Notes under the pieces: model-generated | Databases searched by the model: none | Seen by the model: only the letters and a program-made list of their open reading frames with translations | Told to the model about the DNA's origin: nothing | Shown: one piece after another, positions 10,926 to 20,929 of the stretch | Layout: each line of letters opens with the position of its first letter | How positions within the stretch are numbered: the first letter of the stretch is position 1 | NCBI RefSeq assembly: GCF_021869535.1 | Contig: NW_026262690.1 | Span: 10,217,501-10,281,500, forward strand | From: Mytilus californianus | Taxonomy: Eukaryota > Mollusca > Bivalvia > Mytilida > Mytilidae | Reading direction: 5' to 3' | Length of the DNA stretch: 64,000 nt | Position numbers and translations under genes: made by a program

Positions 10926-11895
10926 AATTAGCAAATGTTCTACTGATTTCTGGCTATGCGTATGTTATTAGATCCAAATTCTCCTGCAAGGTTTTTACGA
11001 ATGTCTCCTGGTAGTTTGTTCAATATAATAGGTTCTAATAATGCTCCGTATGAATCATCAGTTTGTCCTAATGATTCTAATCCTCGTATGTATATTTCAA
11101 TATTGTCATAAAAATGTCAAAGGCTGAAAAGATTGTATCCAGGCGACGCAATACCAATTAATGCCTGCATATATCTGTAATTTGTGTAATTTTATGTTCC
11201 TGACCATATCTTTCTTATAGTAGTGAAATTGCCTTTTCATAGTTTGCATTCGTGAGCGCAAAACCCGTCACTGATTTCATAGCTTCATCGTGAAGTAACG
11301 ATTTCAAATAGTTGAATTTTTGAACGTTGCTTAAGGTAGGGTTTGCATGTACGGCTGTCTCAAATGAGTCCCAAAATGACTACCATTGAAGTATATCTCC
11401 ATCAAAGGTAGGATGATTCAACTTCCATATGTTTTATATTCATTTGTTGAGCTATGAGATGAGCGAAAATCTGACAAACGGTAGTTTTAGTTGTTGTGAT
11501 GTTCTATATTAGAAGAGTGACTGTATGAACGGGGTGTGTAGTTTCTATGCGTGGAGTAAAACTTTCTGCATGTGTATTTAACGATGTAGTTTTTACCAAG
11601 ATAAATTTGTCGACTTGCCGAATTTTACCTTCCATGTTAAAAGCATACTCATCTGCCTCAACGATCTCCGTTTCGATATCTTCGTCATCCAGTCCCAGTA
11701 CTATGTCCTCATCTAACTTGCGTAATAGTTCCTGCTTCCATTTTAGACTATTCAGTACGTTTGACAAATCCTTCGTGTCCACGGTTTTATTTTCCTCCTG
11801 TTGAATGTCTTCCAATTTCTTTATCAGCAGGGAAACTGCACTTCTATGACTTGCTCGTATTAATCGCAGCTTCAGATTCATCCTAGTCTCGGTAC
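10926..11895 (-). pseudogene. BEL/Pao gag (DUF1759-like)
   Basis: On the minus strand a frame beginning 'MNLKLRLIRASHRSAVS' at about 11881 continues with 'LDEDIVLGLDDEDIETEI', the N-terminal helical region of BEL/Pao gag. About 11430-11230 then gives 'KLNHPTFDGDILQW', a TAG at 11382-11380, and 'SFWDSFETAVHANPTL...VQKFNYLKSLL'. About 11085-10940 gives 'IRGLESLGQTDDSYGALLEP' and 'LNKLPGDIRKNLAGEF', ending at a stop. This is the full order of DUF1759. At least two frameshifts and several stops show it is dead. It begins just inside the 5' LTR. The zinc-knuckle part is not seen. Confidence 0.85.
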
Positions 11896-11898
11896 CAA

Positions 11899-12062
11899 TA
11901 TCGTAGAGTGGTTCTTTCGGACACAAATTAAGGCTAAGTAATAAAAACGTCTGCTTGTAATGATACTTGTATTGGAACCCTGAAATAGGCCACGTCACAA
12001 CAACGGTGATGTCGTAAACATAGAGAGCGGTAGCGCGAACATCTTATGTGCAATCCGAAACA
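11899..12062 (-). repeat. 5' LTR of BEL/Pao element (164 bp)
   Basis: Partner of 2461-2624. On the element strand it starts TGTTTCGGATTGC and ends at about ACGATA, followed by TTGGTACCGAG, a possible tRNA primer-binding site starting TGG. It is flanked outside by CATGG at 12063-12067. Confidence 0.85.
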
Positions 12063-12067
12063 CATGG
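12063..12067. repeat. Target site duplication (right) of BEL/Pao element
   Basis: CATGG, identical to 2456-2460, between the BEL/Pao LTR and the gypsy B integrase sequence. Confidence 0.85.
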
Positions 12068-12297
12068 ATATAAAATAGCCTTTGCAAATATTAATTTCTC
12101 TTCCAAGCATCATGAATTAGGAGTGTAGCTGGATGGGGGCAACTTCTGTATGCAGATAACAAAAGATTGATGTACTTGTCCCAATTTGTAGCATTTGCAT
12201 TGATAAAACTTTTTATCATACAGGATGATAAGCTGTGGTCCTCGTTTAAGTGACCTCTAGAAGGTATTGAAAAATTAATTTTTAATTTGATAATCAA
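12068..12297 (-). pseudogene. Ty3/gypsy element B integrase, core fragment
   Basis: The minus strand reads 'SFINANATNWDKYINLLLSA' and 'SAYRSCPHPAT', the end of the integrase core (W..Y...L..AYR). After a shift, 'MMLGREIN' follows, the gypsy 'F.P..LM.GRE' region. The reading breaks off at the CATGG duplication and resumes at 2455. The earlier part of pol (protease, RT, RNase H) is missing from element B. Confidence 0.8.
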
Positions 12298-12620
12298 TTT
12301 GGATTCAGATATATCCTTGCTGAAAATATAGACTCCTAAATTTAAAACTCAACTGGGATTAAATTTTAACCTTGTTGAATAAGATATTCAATATCATTAT
12401 AGCTAAACTTGGATTTTATTTTATCCTTATTGAATATTTGACTTAAAAATCTTTCTAATTTAAAATTCAACTTGGATTAGAGTTTATCCTTGTTGACGTA
12501 TACTCCTTTACTATATTATTTCAATTTGGATTTATATTTATCCTTGTTGTTTATTTTAATATACGATATTATTTTTCTTCAACTTGGATTTATATTTATC
12601 CTTGTTAGTATATTTTAATT
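12290..12620. repeat. Degenerate tandem repeat, unit about 50-70 bp
   Basis: About six copies of a unit built around CAACTTGGATT...TTTATCCTTGTTG (near 12296, 12348, 12405, 12468, 12528 and 12581). It lies inside gypsy B where gag-pol would be expected, so it may have replaced or expanded within the element. Confidence 0.75.
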
Positions 12621-12834
12621 AAATAAGCTAAAGTAATCTCACCACCTGTTCAGCTTTTGTTGAAGCGTCCTTTTTTTTATTATGTTCAGTTTTTTTTTAT
12701 GTGTAACCAAATATTATAAAATATGGACTAATAATTTCAAAATATTTTTACTTATGTAGATGCGTGCCAGGTAAAATAGTCTCGTAGATTCTTAAAACTT
12801 ACTTAGAAAAGAAAATTTAGTACGCTACCACCGA

Positions 12835-14129
12835 TGTTATAATTGTTGCCTTATACTTAACAACAATAGTTTTTAGATATATATATATATTCAATCAATG
12901 CCCAAATACCTTTGCCAGTACTTTCTTACAAATAATAACTAAACTATCTTCAGGAAATAGAAATTAAATTATCATATAATCAATACAATAAATAGAATTA
13001 CAATAAATATGTTTCAACGTTTTTTTTGTATATGTGTTTGGATGTCAAAGTATTAACCTATAGATTTTCTGATGCTCAGTTCGAATTCGTTTTGACATTT
13101 CGAAATCCCCTTTTTATATGACTCAGCACACTTATCCTTGCGTGTAAGAAAATAGGACTAACATTTAAGGTTAATCATGTGTATTGAAGTTAGCGAGTAC
13201 ACCAATATTTGATTATATAGAAAGAATGCACGATTTCATCCGTCTTAAAGGGGCATTAGCTGTCAAATTCATGTTCATCGATTTGACTCAAATTCTCATA
13301 TTTGATTAATAACCATGATAATATACTTAAACATATATCCAAATTACAAAAAGTCTAAAATAAACAATTAACAATGCATGGAATTGATAATATGTTTCAA
13401 CATTTCGTGTGTATTTTTGTCTAGACGTCATCTAATTAATCATCGAGATGACCTCCGAAGACTGCCGACGGTCATATAACCCAATGTAAACATAAATATA
13501 AATATAAACAGATAGTGAATACGTGCAATTGGATTTTTCTAGGTCTGTTTGATTTCATATTGTTAATTAAAACATATGTTTATCATCGATTTTACCTGGA
13601 TGAGAATGATTTTTTGTGGATCGATTCAGTCAACCAAATTGTTCATCCTTGTTTCAATTTCAATGTTGACATTCTTTTCCTTTTACTAGCTGAATACATG
13701 CGTAGCCTATCTCCGGCTAAGGGGTTAAATTAAATGTCACATGAATACGGATTCAATGAAGTCGAATTATTCACTTGCAAGTGAATAATTCATCAGGGAT
13801 GTTTCTCTTAGCTTATTTTGACAAAATTGAACCAAATTGGCTGCCAAAAGCGAATTATTATTTCACTATATCACTTTCATTAATGACTGCACAAAAAAAA
13901 ATCATACTTTATTTTTTTTAATATCTCGTAGCTAATGCCCCTTTAACGCCGATTTAGGAATATAAAGCAGGTAAATAGCAGTTACTAAAGAAATGTAGTA
14001 TTAATTACAAGCTAGAAAACAAAGATGTTATTTGAATGCCACATGTTGGCAGAATTTCGTAACGCAAAATAGGCAACCGTCAAATTTGGCCAAACAAAGC
14101 TATCAAAATATAATTAAACGTTCATAATA
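12835..14129 (-). repeat. 5' LTR of Ty3/gypsy element B, with MITE insertion
   Basis: Homologous to 517-1138 at 12835-13248 and 13947-14129; the block between is a TTAA-flanked insertion. The outer end reads TTCATAATA where the other LTR has TTCATAACA, a one-base change in the terminal inverted dinucleotide. The duplication GTCCA follows at 14130-14134. Confidence 0.85.
13249..13942. mobile_element. TTAA-flanked MITE (Kolobok- or piggyBac-like)
   Basis: 694 bp with perfect 13-bp terminal inverted repeats AGGGGCATTAGCT/AGCTAATGCCCCT, flanked by TTAA on both sides (13245-13248 and 13943-13946). The other LTR of the host gypsy element has a single TTAA at the same place (933-936), which is a direct view of the empty site. 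TTAA duplication is known for piggyBac and Kolobok; the AGGG terminus fits Kolobok better. It has no transposase; the 72-codon ORF inside is not convincing. A 28-nt perfect palindrome lies at 13764-13791. Confidence 0.85.
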
Positions 14130-14134
14130 GTCCA
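14130..14134. repeat. Target site duplication (right) of gypsy element B
   Basis: GTCCA, identical to 512-516, between the LTR of element B and the continuation of element A. Confidence 0.85.
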
Positions 14135-14720
14135 TACGTCGATAAAAGAAGTACAGAAGTTAATGGGGTTTTGAAACTACTACAGACAATTTATCAATTG
14201 TTTGAATGAGTTAGTGGCGCTATTTAGTCAATTAACTAGAAAAGATGTCACATTTCAATAGACAAAAGCTGCTTAAATACGTTAAACTAATTTGAAAACA
14301 GACCTGTATACCAGTCGAGTTTTATCATAAACCCATCCAAATGGTAAATTAATTCTTGATGCAGTGCTTCGCCACGTCAAGAAGGAAATCAGAAGGTTAT
14401 CGCATTTATGCATCTGAGAAATTAGCTAGGCTCCACTAAGAAACAGATTCACAACTCTTAACCATGACAACTTTACAGACACTATTTACTGGGCAGACAA
14501 CTTATCGTCAGAATTGACCACTGGTCTCTCAAATAGTTAACTGGATTGAAAAGTCCACAAGGACAACTTGCCATATGGATAAAACACTTTCCAACTATGA
14601 TTGTGAGATATGTCATAGTCCGGCTTTAAACATCAACATGGTGATACAGTATGTAGTCATTCTAACAACAAGTATAACGATACCTGTATAGCCTGATTGG
14701 AGTTATGTGGGTGAACAAAT
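14135..14720 (+). pseudogene. Ty3/gypsy element A, RT end and RNase H fragment (3' piece)
   Basis: The plus strand continues the reverse transcriptase cut at 511: 'TSIKEVQKLMGF', 'YYRQFI', 'LVALFSQLTRKDVTFQ', then 'HPNGKLILDA' (start of RNase H) and a 'DHWSL...PQGQLA' stretch near 14515-14570. Stops and shifts are frequent. The exact continuation across the GTCCA duplication shows that element B landed in this gene. Confidence 0.8.
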
Positions 14721-15090
14721 TTCAAGACCAAAGAAAATGATGTCAAGGAACTGAATTCTTATGTTACATTTTCTAGTTAAGTATTAAACAGGTGTAAAGC
14801 ACATTCAGATTGGCTATCAAAGGATTCAACTAAAGAAATTCAGTCTTTTCAAAAAGAAGTCCCTTGAACCAGTGATAAAAAAGAAAAAAAAAAACAGAGA
14901 TCTAATTGTGTGCCAGGCTTTTCACAAAACTACCAGATGCTGAAAGATTAAAATGATCTTCTGAACTTAATGTACAGAGGTCTAGACAAAAGAAGCTAAA
15001 TAAATGACGATAAATCACAAATCGAGGTAGTCCATCATGATCGTCTTAAATACATGCCAGTTTGGGCAGAAGATAGGTTTAATAAATGAT
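14721..15090 (+). pseudogene. Ty3/gypsy element A, integrase linker and C-terminal remnant
   Basis: Short recognisable pieces: 'STKEIQSFQKEVP' near 14826-14865 resembles the segment before the integrase zinc finger. 'SQIEVVHHDRLKYMPVW' at about 15015-15066 matches the C-terminal end of gypsy integrases (V.H..RLK.Y). The catalytic core between them is deleted. Confidence 0.6.
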
Positions 15091-15236
15091 GCATAATTTC
15101 TTCCATTATAATTTCTAAGTCAATTCATCTTTAAGAAGGGCAGAGATTTGGCCGGGAAGCAAATGTGACTTGAATTTCCATAAAAGTGGAATAATCCAAT
15201 ATTTTTATGTATAGACACAAGTAGGAACATTTGAAG

Positions 15237-15735
15237 GTCCCTACTATGTATTGGGTACCTAAACTACACAAAAAACCCGTAAAATATCGTTTCATCTCGG
15301 CCTCTTGTAAGTGTTCTATGGATTTGTTAGATAAATTGCGTTCTTTTGATGGTCCTTTTAATTCCAATCTGATTAAAATCCGATGTTGTGATACGCTACA
15401 CTCCCTCTAACAAGATGGAGAGTATTGTAGCGAAAACTAACAGCTGATTTTAATGAGATTGTTTTAATGCGGTTGACAGTTTTGTCTTTCCAACTCTTTA
15501 CACTACCATACAATCTTAAAAATTATTCTGTTTGATTAAATGGTCGTTTGAAAAATCTGATTGCAAATTTGTTTGCAGCCACTCATATATAAATCTTTTT
15601 CTCTAACGAGAAAGGTAAATATGCTTGATATACTAACTGGAGGTGTGATGAGATGATTAAAGCTGCAAATGTTCTCATTGACAACATTTATAATAGAAAA
15701 ACAAAGGATATGGGGTATCCATCCATGACACAAAA
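15237..15735 (+). pseudogene. Penelope-like reverse transcriptase remnant
   Basis: The plus strand gives 'VPTMYWVPKLHKKPVKYRFI', which aligns with the fingers motif of the Naiad RT at 17578. After shifts, 'FQLFTLPYN', 'SNEKGKYA' and 'ANVLIDNIY' correspond to motif A and the following helices of that RT. The catalytic YLDD box and everything after it are missing. Numerous stops. It is a different, older copy from the element just downstream. Confidence 0.7.
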
Positions 15736-16116
15736 TCAGTACATGCACATAAAAAACGAATATAAAGCAAAGGAAGAGCGCTTTTGATTGTGTTCATCAT
15801 CTTAAAGTCACAGTGAGGCCTTCAACACGGAGCTAAAAAAAACCCCAAAAAACCTCTCACCTCACTGTAAGTTTAAGACGGACCCTTGCACCGGTTTGAG
15901 CGGAATTCTTTGCAAAATAATTTGGACAGATTTTGTAAGATGTAACACCAAATCTGACCCGGTTAAAACGAACATACTGGAAAGTAGTACATAGTTAGAA
16001 CCAAATATATCCTACGCATAGGTGTAAATATCAAACTAGGCAGAATATATTTTGGTAATATAAGTATCAAATGAAAGGTGAATGACTGGTGATCCTTGTA
16101 GAACACATTTTGATTT
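15736..16116. other. No gene seen upstream of the Naiad ORF
   Basis: Region before the first ATG of the large Penelope-like ORF. In the ORF's frame there are stops at 16111-16113 (TGA) and 16099-16101 (TAG). A cysteine-bearing reading in another frame near 16091-16135 could be a remnant of the nuclease N-terminus, but I cannot show it. No promoter motif is evident. Confidence 0.4.
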
Positions 16117-18876
16117 ATGTACGTTTTGGCAGGTTGTGGGTATTGTTATGCGCACCAATTATTTCCTTTAAATAGCAGACGTGTTCAGTACGTAGGTGAG
16201 ACTGGACGATATTTATCTAAACGCACTCAAGAACATCTGTATCGTTTTAAAAGACCCAATAAATTCAAAAGTATCATTTATCAACACCTTAAAAAGCACA
16301 ATCATCCTATTAAATATTTAGCAGTTCAACCTCTAGAAGTAGTAAATAAGCAGCCTGGTGAATCTCATTCAAAGTTTGTACGATCACGGAAAATAATTGA
16401 ATTAAATTGGATTAAAAAATTACAGACAGTCTACCCTCTCGGTCTTAATGATAATATCATGGGAATTGGTAATATATCAAGAACCGATTCTGTTAACATT
16501 TTGGATATAGTTTCTAAAACTGTTCGTAAAAACCGTTCTCATGGTCGTAGAAAAAATCGCAATCAAAGAAAATTTCGGACCAATCATACCAATATTTCGG
16601 ACCTAATTTCTATTTCAAAAAACAACGGCAGACATTATCTGTTAACAAAGCTCTGTTCATTACCAGTTAATAAGTTAAATAAAATTTTAGAGGATTGCAA
16701 CACAATTTCATATAGCAGTCCTAAGTATGAAATCGTTCAAATTATAATGGCATATTTTTATTCTAAACTTTTTCCCAAAATTGATCGCCCTGAAGATCAT
16801 AAAAAACAGTTTATTAAAATAAAGTATGTCAATAAAGGTTTTGATTTTGTAAATATTGCCGGTATTTTTAACGACCATTCTGTTAAAGAACAAATTCCGG
16901 GATATTTTGATAATACTGAGCTCCCTCTTATTTGTTATATTTACAAGAAATCCACCCGGAAATTTGTGTTTAATTATAGCCAATTGTGTAAAGATGTTAA
17001 TATCAGTGAAAATACACCTACTTCATGTAATTGCAGTAATTCCGAATACATTTATGGACCCATTTCCCATGTTATAACAGGAGATCTTAACATCGTTCAA
17101 GACCGAGAGATAAAATCATTCCTCAGTAAAGGACCTAAATATCGTCCCCCGTCAATTATTAATTGGAATGAGTGTCGTAATATCATCCACGACTCACTCC
17201 ATACTTACTGTTTGAAATGGATAAAACGGGAAAAAGCTGACAAAAAATCTTTGGACTCTTTTTTTAATTCAGTAATGAACATAGTTGATATACGTATTCA
17301 TCATTTTAAAGAACATTTTACTCTTAACAATAACCACAATAAACCTATTTCTCGTATCAAACATAAACTAAAAGAACTAGCCAAGGAATTTGTTTTTGTC
17401 CCGGCCGATAAAGCTGCTAATAATATTATTATTGTTTGACGTAAATTTTACATTGAGGTTCTGAAAAAAGAAATCACCAATTCACCAACATTCCAACTGA
17501 CTCCATTTTCAGAAAACGACATCTGTAACAAACATAAACTTTTAGCTACCGCTTTACAAGCAGAACCAAATACAATGAAAGTCCCAACTATGTATTGGCT
17601 TCCGAAGCTACACAAAACACCTTACAAATATAGATTCATTTCGTCTTCAAGCCATTGTTCCACTACTAAATTGTCTATTCTTCCTACCAGTACACTTGGT
17701 ACAATCAAAAACCTGATAATAAATTGTTCAAATAAGGCCTTCGAAAATAGTGGAATTAATTACTTTTGGAGTGTCAAGAACTCGTTGGAAGTACTTGATA
17801 AATTACATGCATATATTGGAGATTTTGAATCTGTTCAAAGTTTTGATTTTTCTACCCTATATACCACATTGCCTCACATTCTCATTAAGAAAAATTTCAC
17901 ACACCTAATTAAATGGGCATTTAAAAAGTCAGAATGTGAATATATATGTTCTTTTAGGTCATTTTTTAGTAGCAATAAACAAAAAAACCATGTCAATTGG
18001 ACATGCTTTGATACTATATATGCCCTTGAATTTTTACTAGATAACATTTTTGTTCGCTTTGGAGATTCCGTATATCGTCAGGTTATCGGAATTCCAATGG
18101 GGACTAACTGTGCACCACTTATTGCGGACCTTTTTTTGTATTGCTATGAGTTACAATTTATGACAAAAATCAGCAAAGACCCATCGAAACAACATCTGAT
18201 ACACAAATTTAATAATACTTTTAGATATTTGGATGATATTTTGGCTCTCAATAATGACGACTTCAGTATGTATACTAAAGAAATTTATCCTGTTGAACTT
18301 ACTTTAAATAAAGCTAATACTAACAATGACCACTGCCCTTTCCTCGATCTTGATATATATATCATAAACGGAAAGCTTAATATTAAAATATATGATAAAA
18401 GAGATGATTTTTCATTTCCTATCGTTAATTATCCATTTTTAGATGGTGACGTTCCCTTGTCACCATCTTACGGTGTTTATATATCTCAACTTGTACGATT
18501 CGCTCGTGTATGTAACAATGTTTTAGATTTTAACGAGAGAAATTTATGTATTACTGAAAAATTATTACACCAGGGTTTTCGATATCACAAACTAGTCAAA
18601 ACATTTACTAAATTTTATCATCGGTATAAGGACATCATTCGTAAATATAGCTCAACATGCAGACTTCTTATACGTTCAGGTATTTCACATCCAATTTTTT
18701 ATGGAAATATTCTTTATAAAGCACAAAAATGTCAGTATTCACCTCTGAAGCTAACAAAACCTTTAAATAGACTTATTAAGAAGGGATATAGTTACGATAC
18801 TGTTGTCAGGTCATTAAAGATTGCATATTTTGGCGTTAATATTGATTCACTTATAGGGTCTTTGCATCGGCACTAA
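16117..18876 (+). CDS. Naiad-type Penelope-like element: GIY-YIG nuclease / reverse transcriptase, probable selenoprotein
   Basis: One frame of 919 codons ends at TAA and is open except for a TGA at 17437-17439 (codon 441). The N-terminal GIY-YIG nuclease has 'MYVLAGCGYC' (residue 1) and 'YVGETG' (residue 25); Glu at residue 95 is the likely metal ligand. A CxC linker, 'SCNCS', lies at 304-306 and is followed by 'HVITGDLNI', diagnostic of N-terminal-nuclease Penelope elements. The RT follows: 'VPADKAANNIIIV' then UGA, 'YWLPKLHKTPYK', motif A 'FDFSTLYT' (D577), 'GIPMGT' (658), catalytic 'YLDD' (704-707), then the thumb. Two other copies in the window encode Cys where this has UGA, and a SECIS candidate lies in the 3' UTR, so UGA probably inserts selenocysteine. 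A run of about 12 residues between the nuclease motifs and stops upstream leave the true N-terminus uncertain. The element reverse-transcribes its RNA at nicked targets. Confidence 0.85.
17437..17439 (+). other. In-frame UGA, candidate selenocysteine codon
   Basis: The codon follows 'NNIIIV' and precedes 'RKFYI'. In the Naiad relics at 32137-33490 and 56870-58629 the same place is Cys ('IVYICKN' and 'IVFICKA'). Cys-to-UGA exchange with an open frame of 479 codons after it is the classic selenoprotein pattern. The alternative, a single nonsense mutation by a TGT/TGC to TGA change, cannot be excluded from one copy. Confidence 0.7.
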
Positions 18877-19515
18877 ACACATTTATTTAAAAACCAGTGG
18901 TTGGCATGACACGGGTTATGTTCTTCTCATATATGCTATGATGGTATGATACTAAACCCCTAACGGGAAGGATTGTGCCTGATATTCATATGATGAAGAC
19001 ATAATCTTTCAATCAGTTTAATTGAAGTCTGGAGCTGGCATGTCAGTTAACTGCTAGTAGTCTGTTGTTATTTATGTATTATTGTCATTTTGTTTATTTT
19101 CTTTGGTTACATCTTCTGACATCAGACTCGGACTTCTCTTGAACTGAATTTTAATGTGCGTATTGTTATGCGTTTACTTTTCTACATTGGCTAGAGGTAT
19201 AGGGGGAGGGTTGAGATCTCATAAACATGTTTAACCCCGCCGCATTTTGCGCCTGTCCCAAGTCAGGAGCCTCTAGCCTTTGTTAGTCTTGTATTATTTT
19301 TAATTTTAGTTTCTTGTGTACAATTTGGAGTTTAGTATGGCGTTCATTATCACTGAACTAGTATATATATTTGTTTAGGGGCCAGCTGAAGGACGCCTCC
19401 GGGTGCGGGAATTTCTCGCTGCATTGAAGACCTGTTGGTGACCTTCTGCTGTTGTCTGTTCTATGGTCGGGTTGTTGTCTCTTTGACACATTCCCCATTT
19501 CCATTCTCAATTTTA
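18877..19515 (+). other. 3' untranslated region of the Naiad element
   Basis: This stretch is shared, in inverse orientation, with 24040-24674 next to the second copy of the same family, so it belongs to the element. It contains the SECIS candidate, a 'GTCAGTTAACTGCTAGTA' landmark (about 19040), an 'AAGTCAGGAGCC' core (about 19260) and ends 'ATTCCCCATTTCC...TCTCAATTT'. The landmarks recur in repeat A. Confidence 0.75.
18927..18993 (+). promoter_or_regulatory. SECIS element candidate (form 2)
   Basis: Lower helix: TCATAT (18927-18932) with ATATGA (18988-18993). Non-Watson-Crick quartet: ATGA (18938-18941) against TGAT (18980-18983). Helix II: GGTATGATACT (18943-18953) against AGGATTGTGCC (18969-18979), ten of eleven positions pairing (including G-U). 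An unpaired AAA at 18954-18956 lies 12 nt after the quartet. A mini-stem CCC/GGG around CTAAC caps it, giving form 2. Spacing and motifs match the eukaryotic SECIS rule. It starts 51 nt after the stop codon. Not folded by program. Confidence 0.75.
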
Positions 19516-19559
19516 TCGTTTACTATTATTATTTAGTTTAGATCAAACTCAGTAAGACT

Positions 19560-20215
19560 CACCCAAATCCTTTTAATCGATAAATTAAAAATCACTAACC
19601 GTTGTTTTGATGTCCTTGTTCCGTTAAATAATCAAGAACTTCTAAATATACTACTAATTTTTACCCAAAGGAACTTACTGTAACTTAATCAAATATAAAC
19701 GGTTATAAACTGTCCTTTCCTAGATTAAGATATTTCAATTTTACATGGGAAACTCTACACAAACAATTACGACTAAAGGAACGATTTTTAGTTTCCTATT
19801 GTTAATTTCTTTTTTTGGACGGTGATTTTCCTTTTGCACCATCTTACAGTGTTTATGTATCCCAACTCATTTGATATGCCTGTGGCTGAAGTGACGTTTG
19901 GGTTTCAATAAACGTAATCGAGTATTTCGTTACAACAAATTACTTGAAACCTTTACTAAATTCTTTCAAAGATACAAAAATTTGGTTTGGTAGTTTGGCT
20001 GTACCTGTAAAAGACTTATTACAAACGGGATAGTACATCCTTATTTTCACGGTGATGTTCTTTACCGAGCCCGAAAATTTAGATACGATACTGCTATACT
20101 TATAGATCCTTTGAATAAACTTATTCTAAAAGGTTATCAACTCAACACTGTATTAGATCTTTGAATACTAGTATTGTTTTTAACGGTGACGAAATTGATT
20201 TTGTTATCAGTTAAT
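19560..20215 (+). pseudogene. Penelope-like reverse transcriptase, thumb-region remnant
   Basis: The plus strand gives 'YPKELTVT', 'FLDGDFPFAPSYSVYVSQLI', 'KLLETFTKFFQRYKNLV', 'CTCKRLITNGIVHPYFHGDV' and 'LNKLILKGYQLNTVL'. These follow in order the Naiad RT from its catalytic box to its end (compare 18280-18850), but are clearly diverged. Many stops and shifts. It lies directly behind the 3' UTR of the intact Naiad, possibly an older copy in tandem with it. Confidence 0.75.
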
Positions 20216-20239
20216 TAAAACTAAACATAACTAAATATT

Positions 20240-20920
20240 GTTGTTATTCATTTATGTACATTCACGGCCCTACAATCTGTCGATACCTATATTTTGGCAT
20301 TCCACAAGGTCATGTTTTTTTCTGAATGCTAATGACGTCTTTACGCTAAATCCATTGGATGTATTGATTGTTATTTTAGTCTTACATTGTAGACACATGA
20401 TTTTTATTGTAATTTGTTTTGCATTTGAACTAGCTTTCAGTAACTGCGAGTACTCTCAGATATGTACTTTGTGTTTTTTGTGATTTTGTTAAAGTTTTCA
20501 TTTGCTTTGTATCGATCTGATGAGTTAAGCCCTTTTTCCACTAATTGTTCTTGTTTGTTGTTATGTTTTACTGTTACACCACCTTCCCAGGTTAGGGAGA
20601 AAGTTTGGCGCCAGCAAACATGTTTAACCCAACCACATTCTGTAAGTGCCTGTCCCAATACAGAAGCATGCGATGCAGTGGTTGTCGTTTGTTGCTGTAT
20701 ATCATATTTCTTTTTCCTTTATTGTTTTGTACTTAAATGAAGCCGTTAGTGTTCTTATTTGAATCGTCTTACATTTGTCATTTCGGAGAGCCTTTTATAG
20801 CTTATAATGAGATAAGGGTTTTGCTCATTGTTTTTAACAGTGACCTATAGTTGTTAACCTCTATGTCATTTGATCTTGGTGGAGATTTGTGTCATTGGCA
20901 ATCACACCATATCTTCTTAT
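20240..20920 (+). repeat. Repeat A copy
   Basis: Landmarks 'CAGTAACTGCGAGTACTC' (about 20438), 'GATCTGATGAGTTAAGCC' (about 20514), 'GCGCCAGCAAACATG' (about 20608) and 'GTGTCATTGGCAATCA' (about 20890). The overlapping 73-92 codon ORFs are not genes. Upstream at 20290-20350 short RT-like words ('FGIPQGH', 'DVFTLN') may be debris of a further element. Confidence 0.55.
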
Positions 20921-20929
20921 TGTTATATG

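Noticed and set aside
11380..11382. TAG in BEL/Pao gag as a programmed readthrough site
   Set aside because: Other stops and frameshifts follow in the same pseudogene, so plain decay is the simpler explanation.
11547..11804. Plus-strand 85-codon ORF
   Set aside because: It is the antisense shadow of the BEL/Pao gag pseudogene.
13515..13733. 72-codon ORF inside the TTAA MITE as a transposase
   Set aside because: Too short and without DDE motifs; the element has the size of a non-autonomous MITE.
16708..17077. ORFs opposite to or out of frame with the Naiad coding region
   Set aside because: Shadows of the 919-codon frame; low-information composition.
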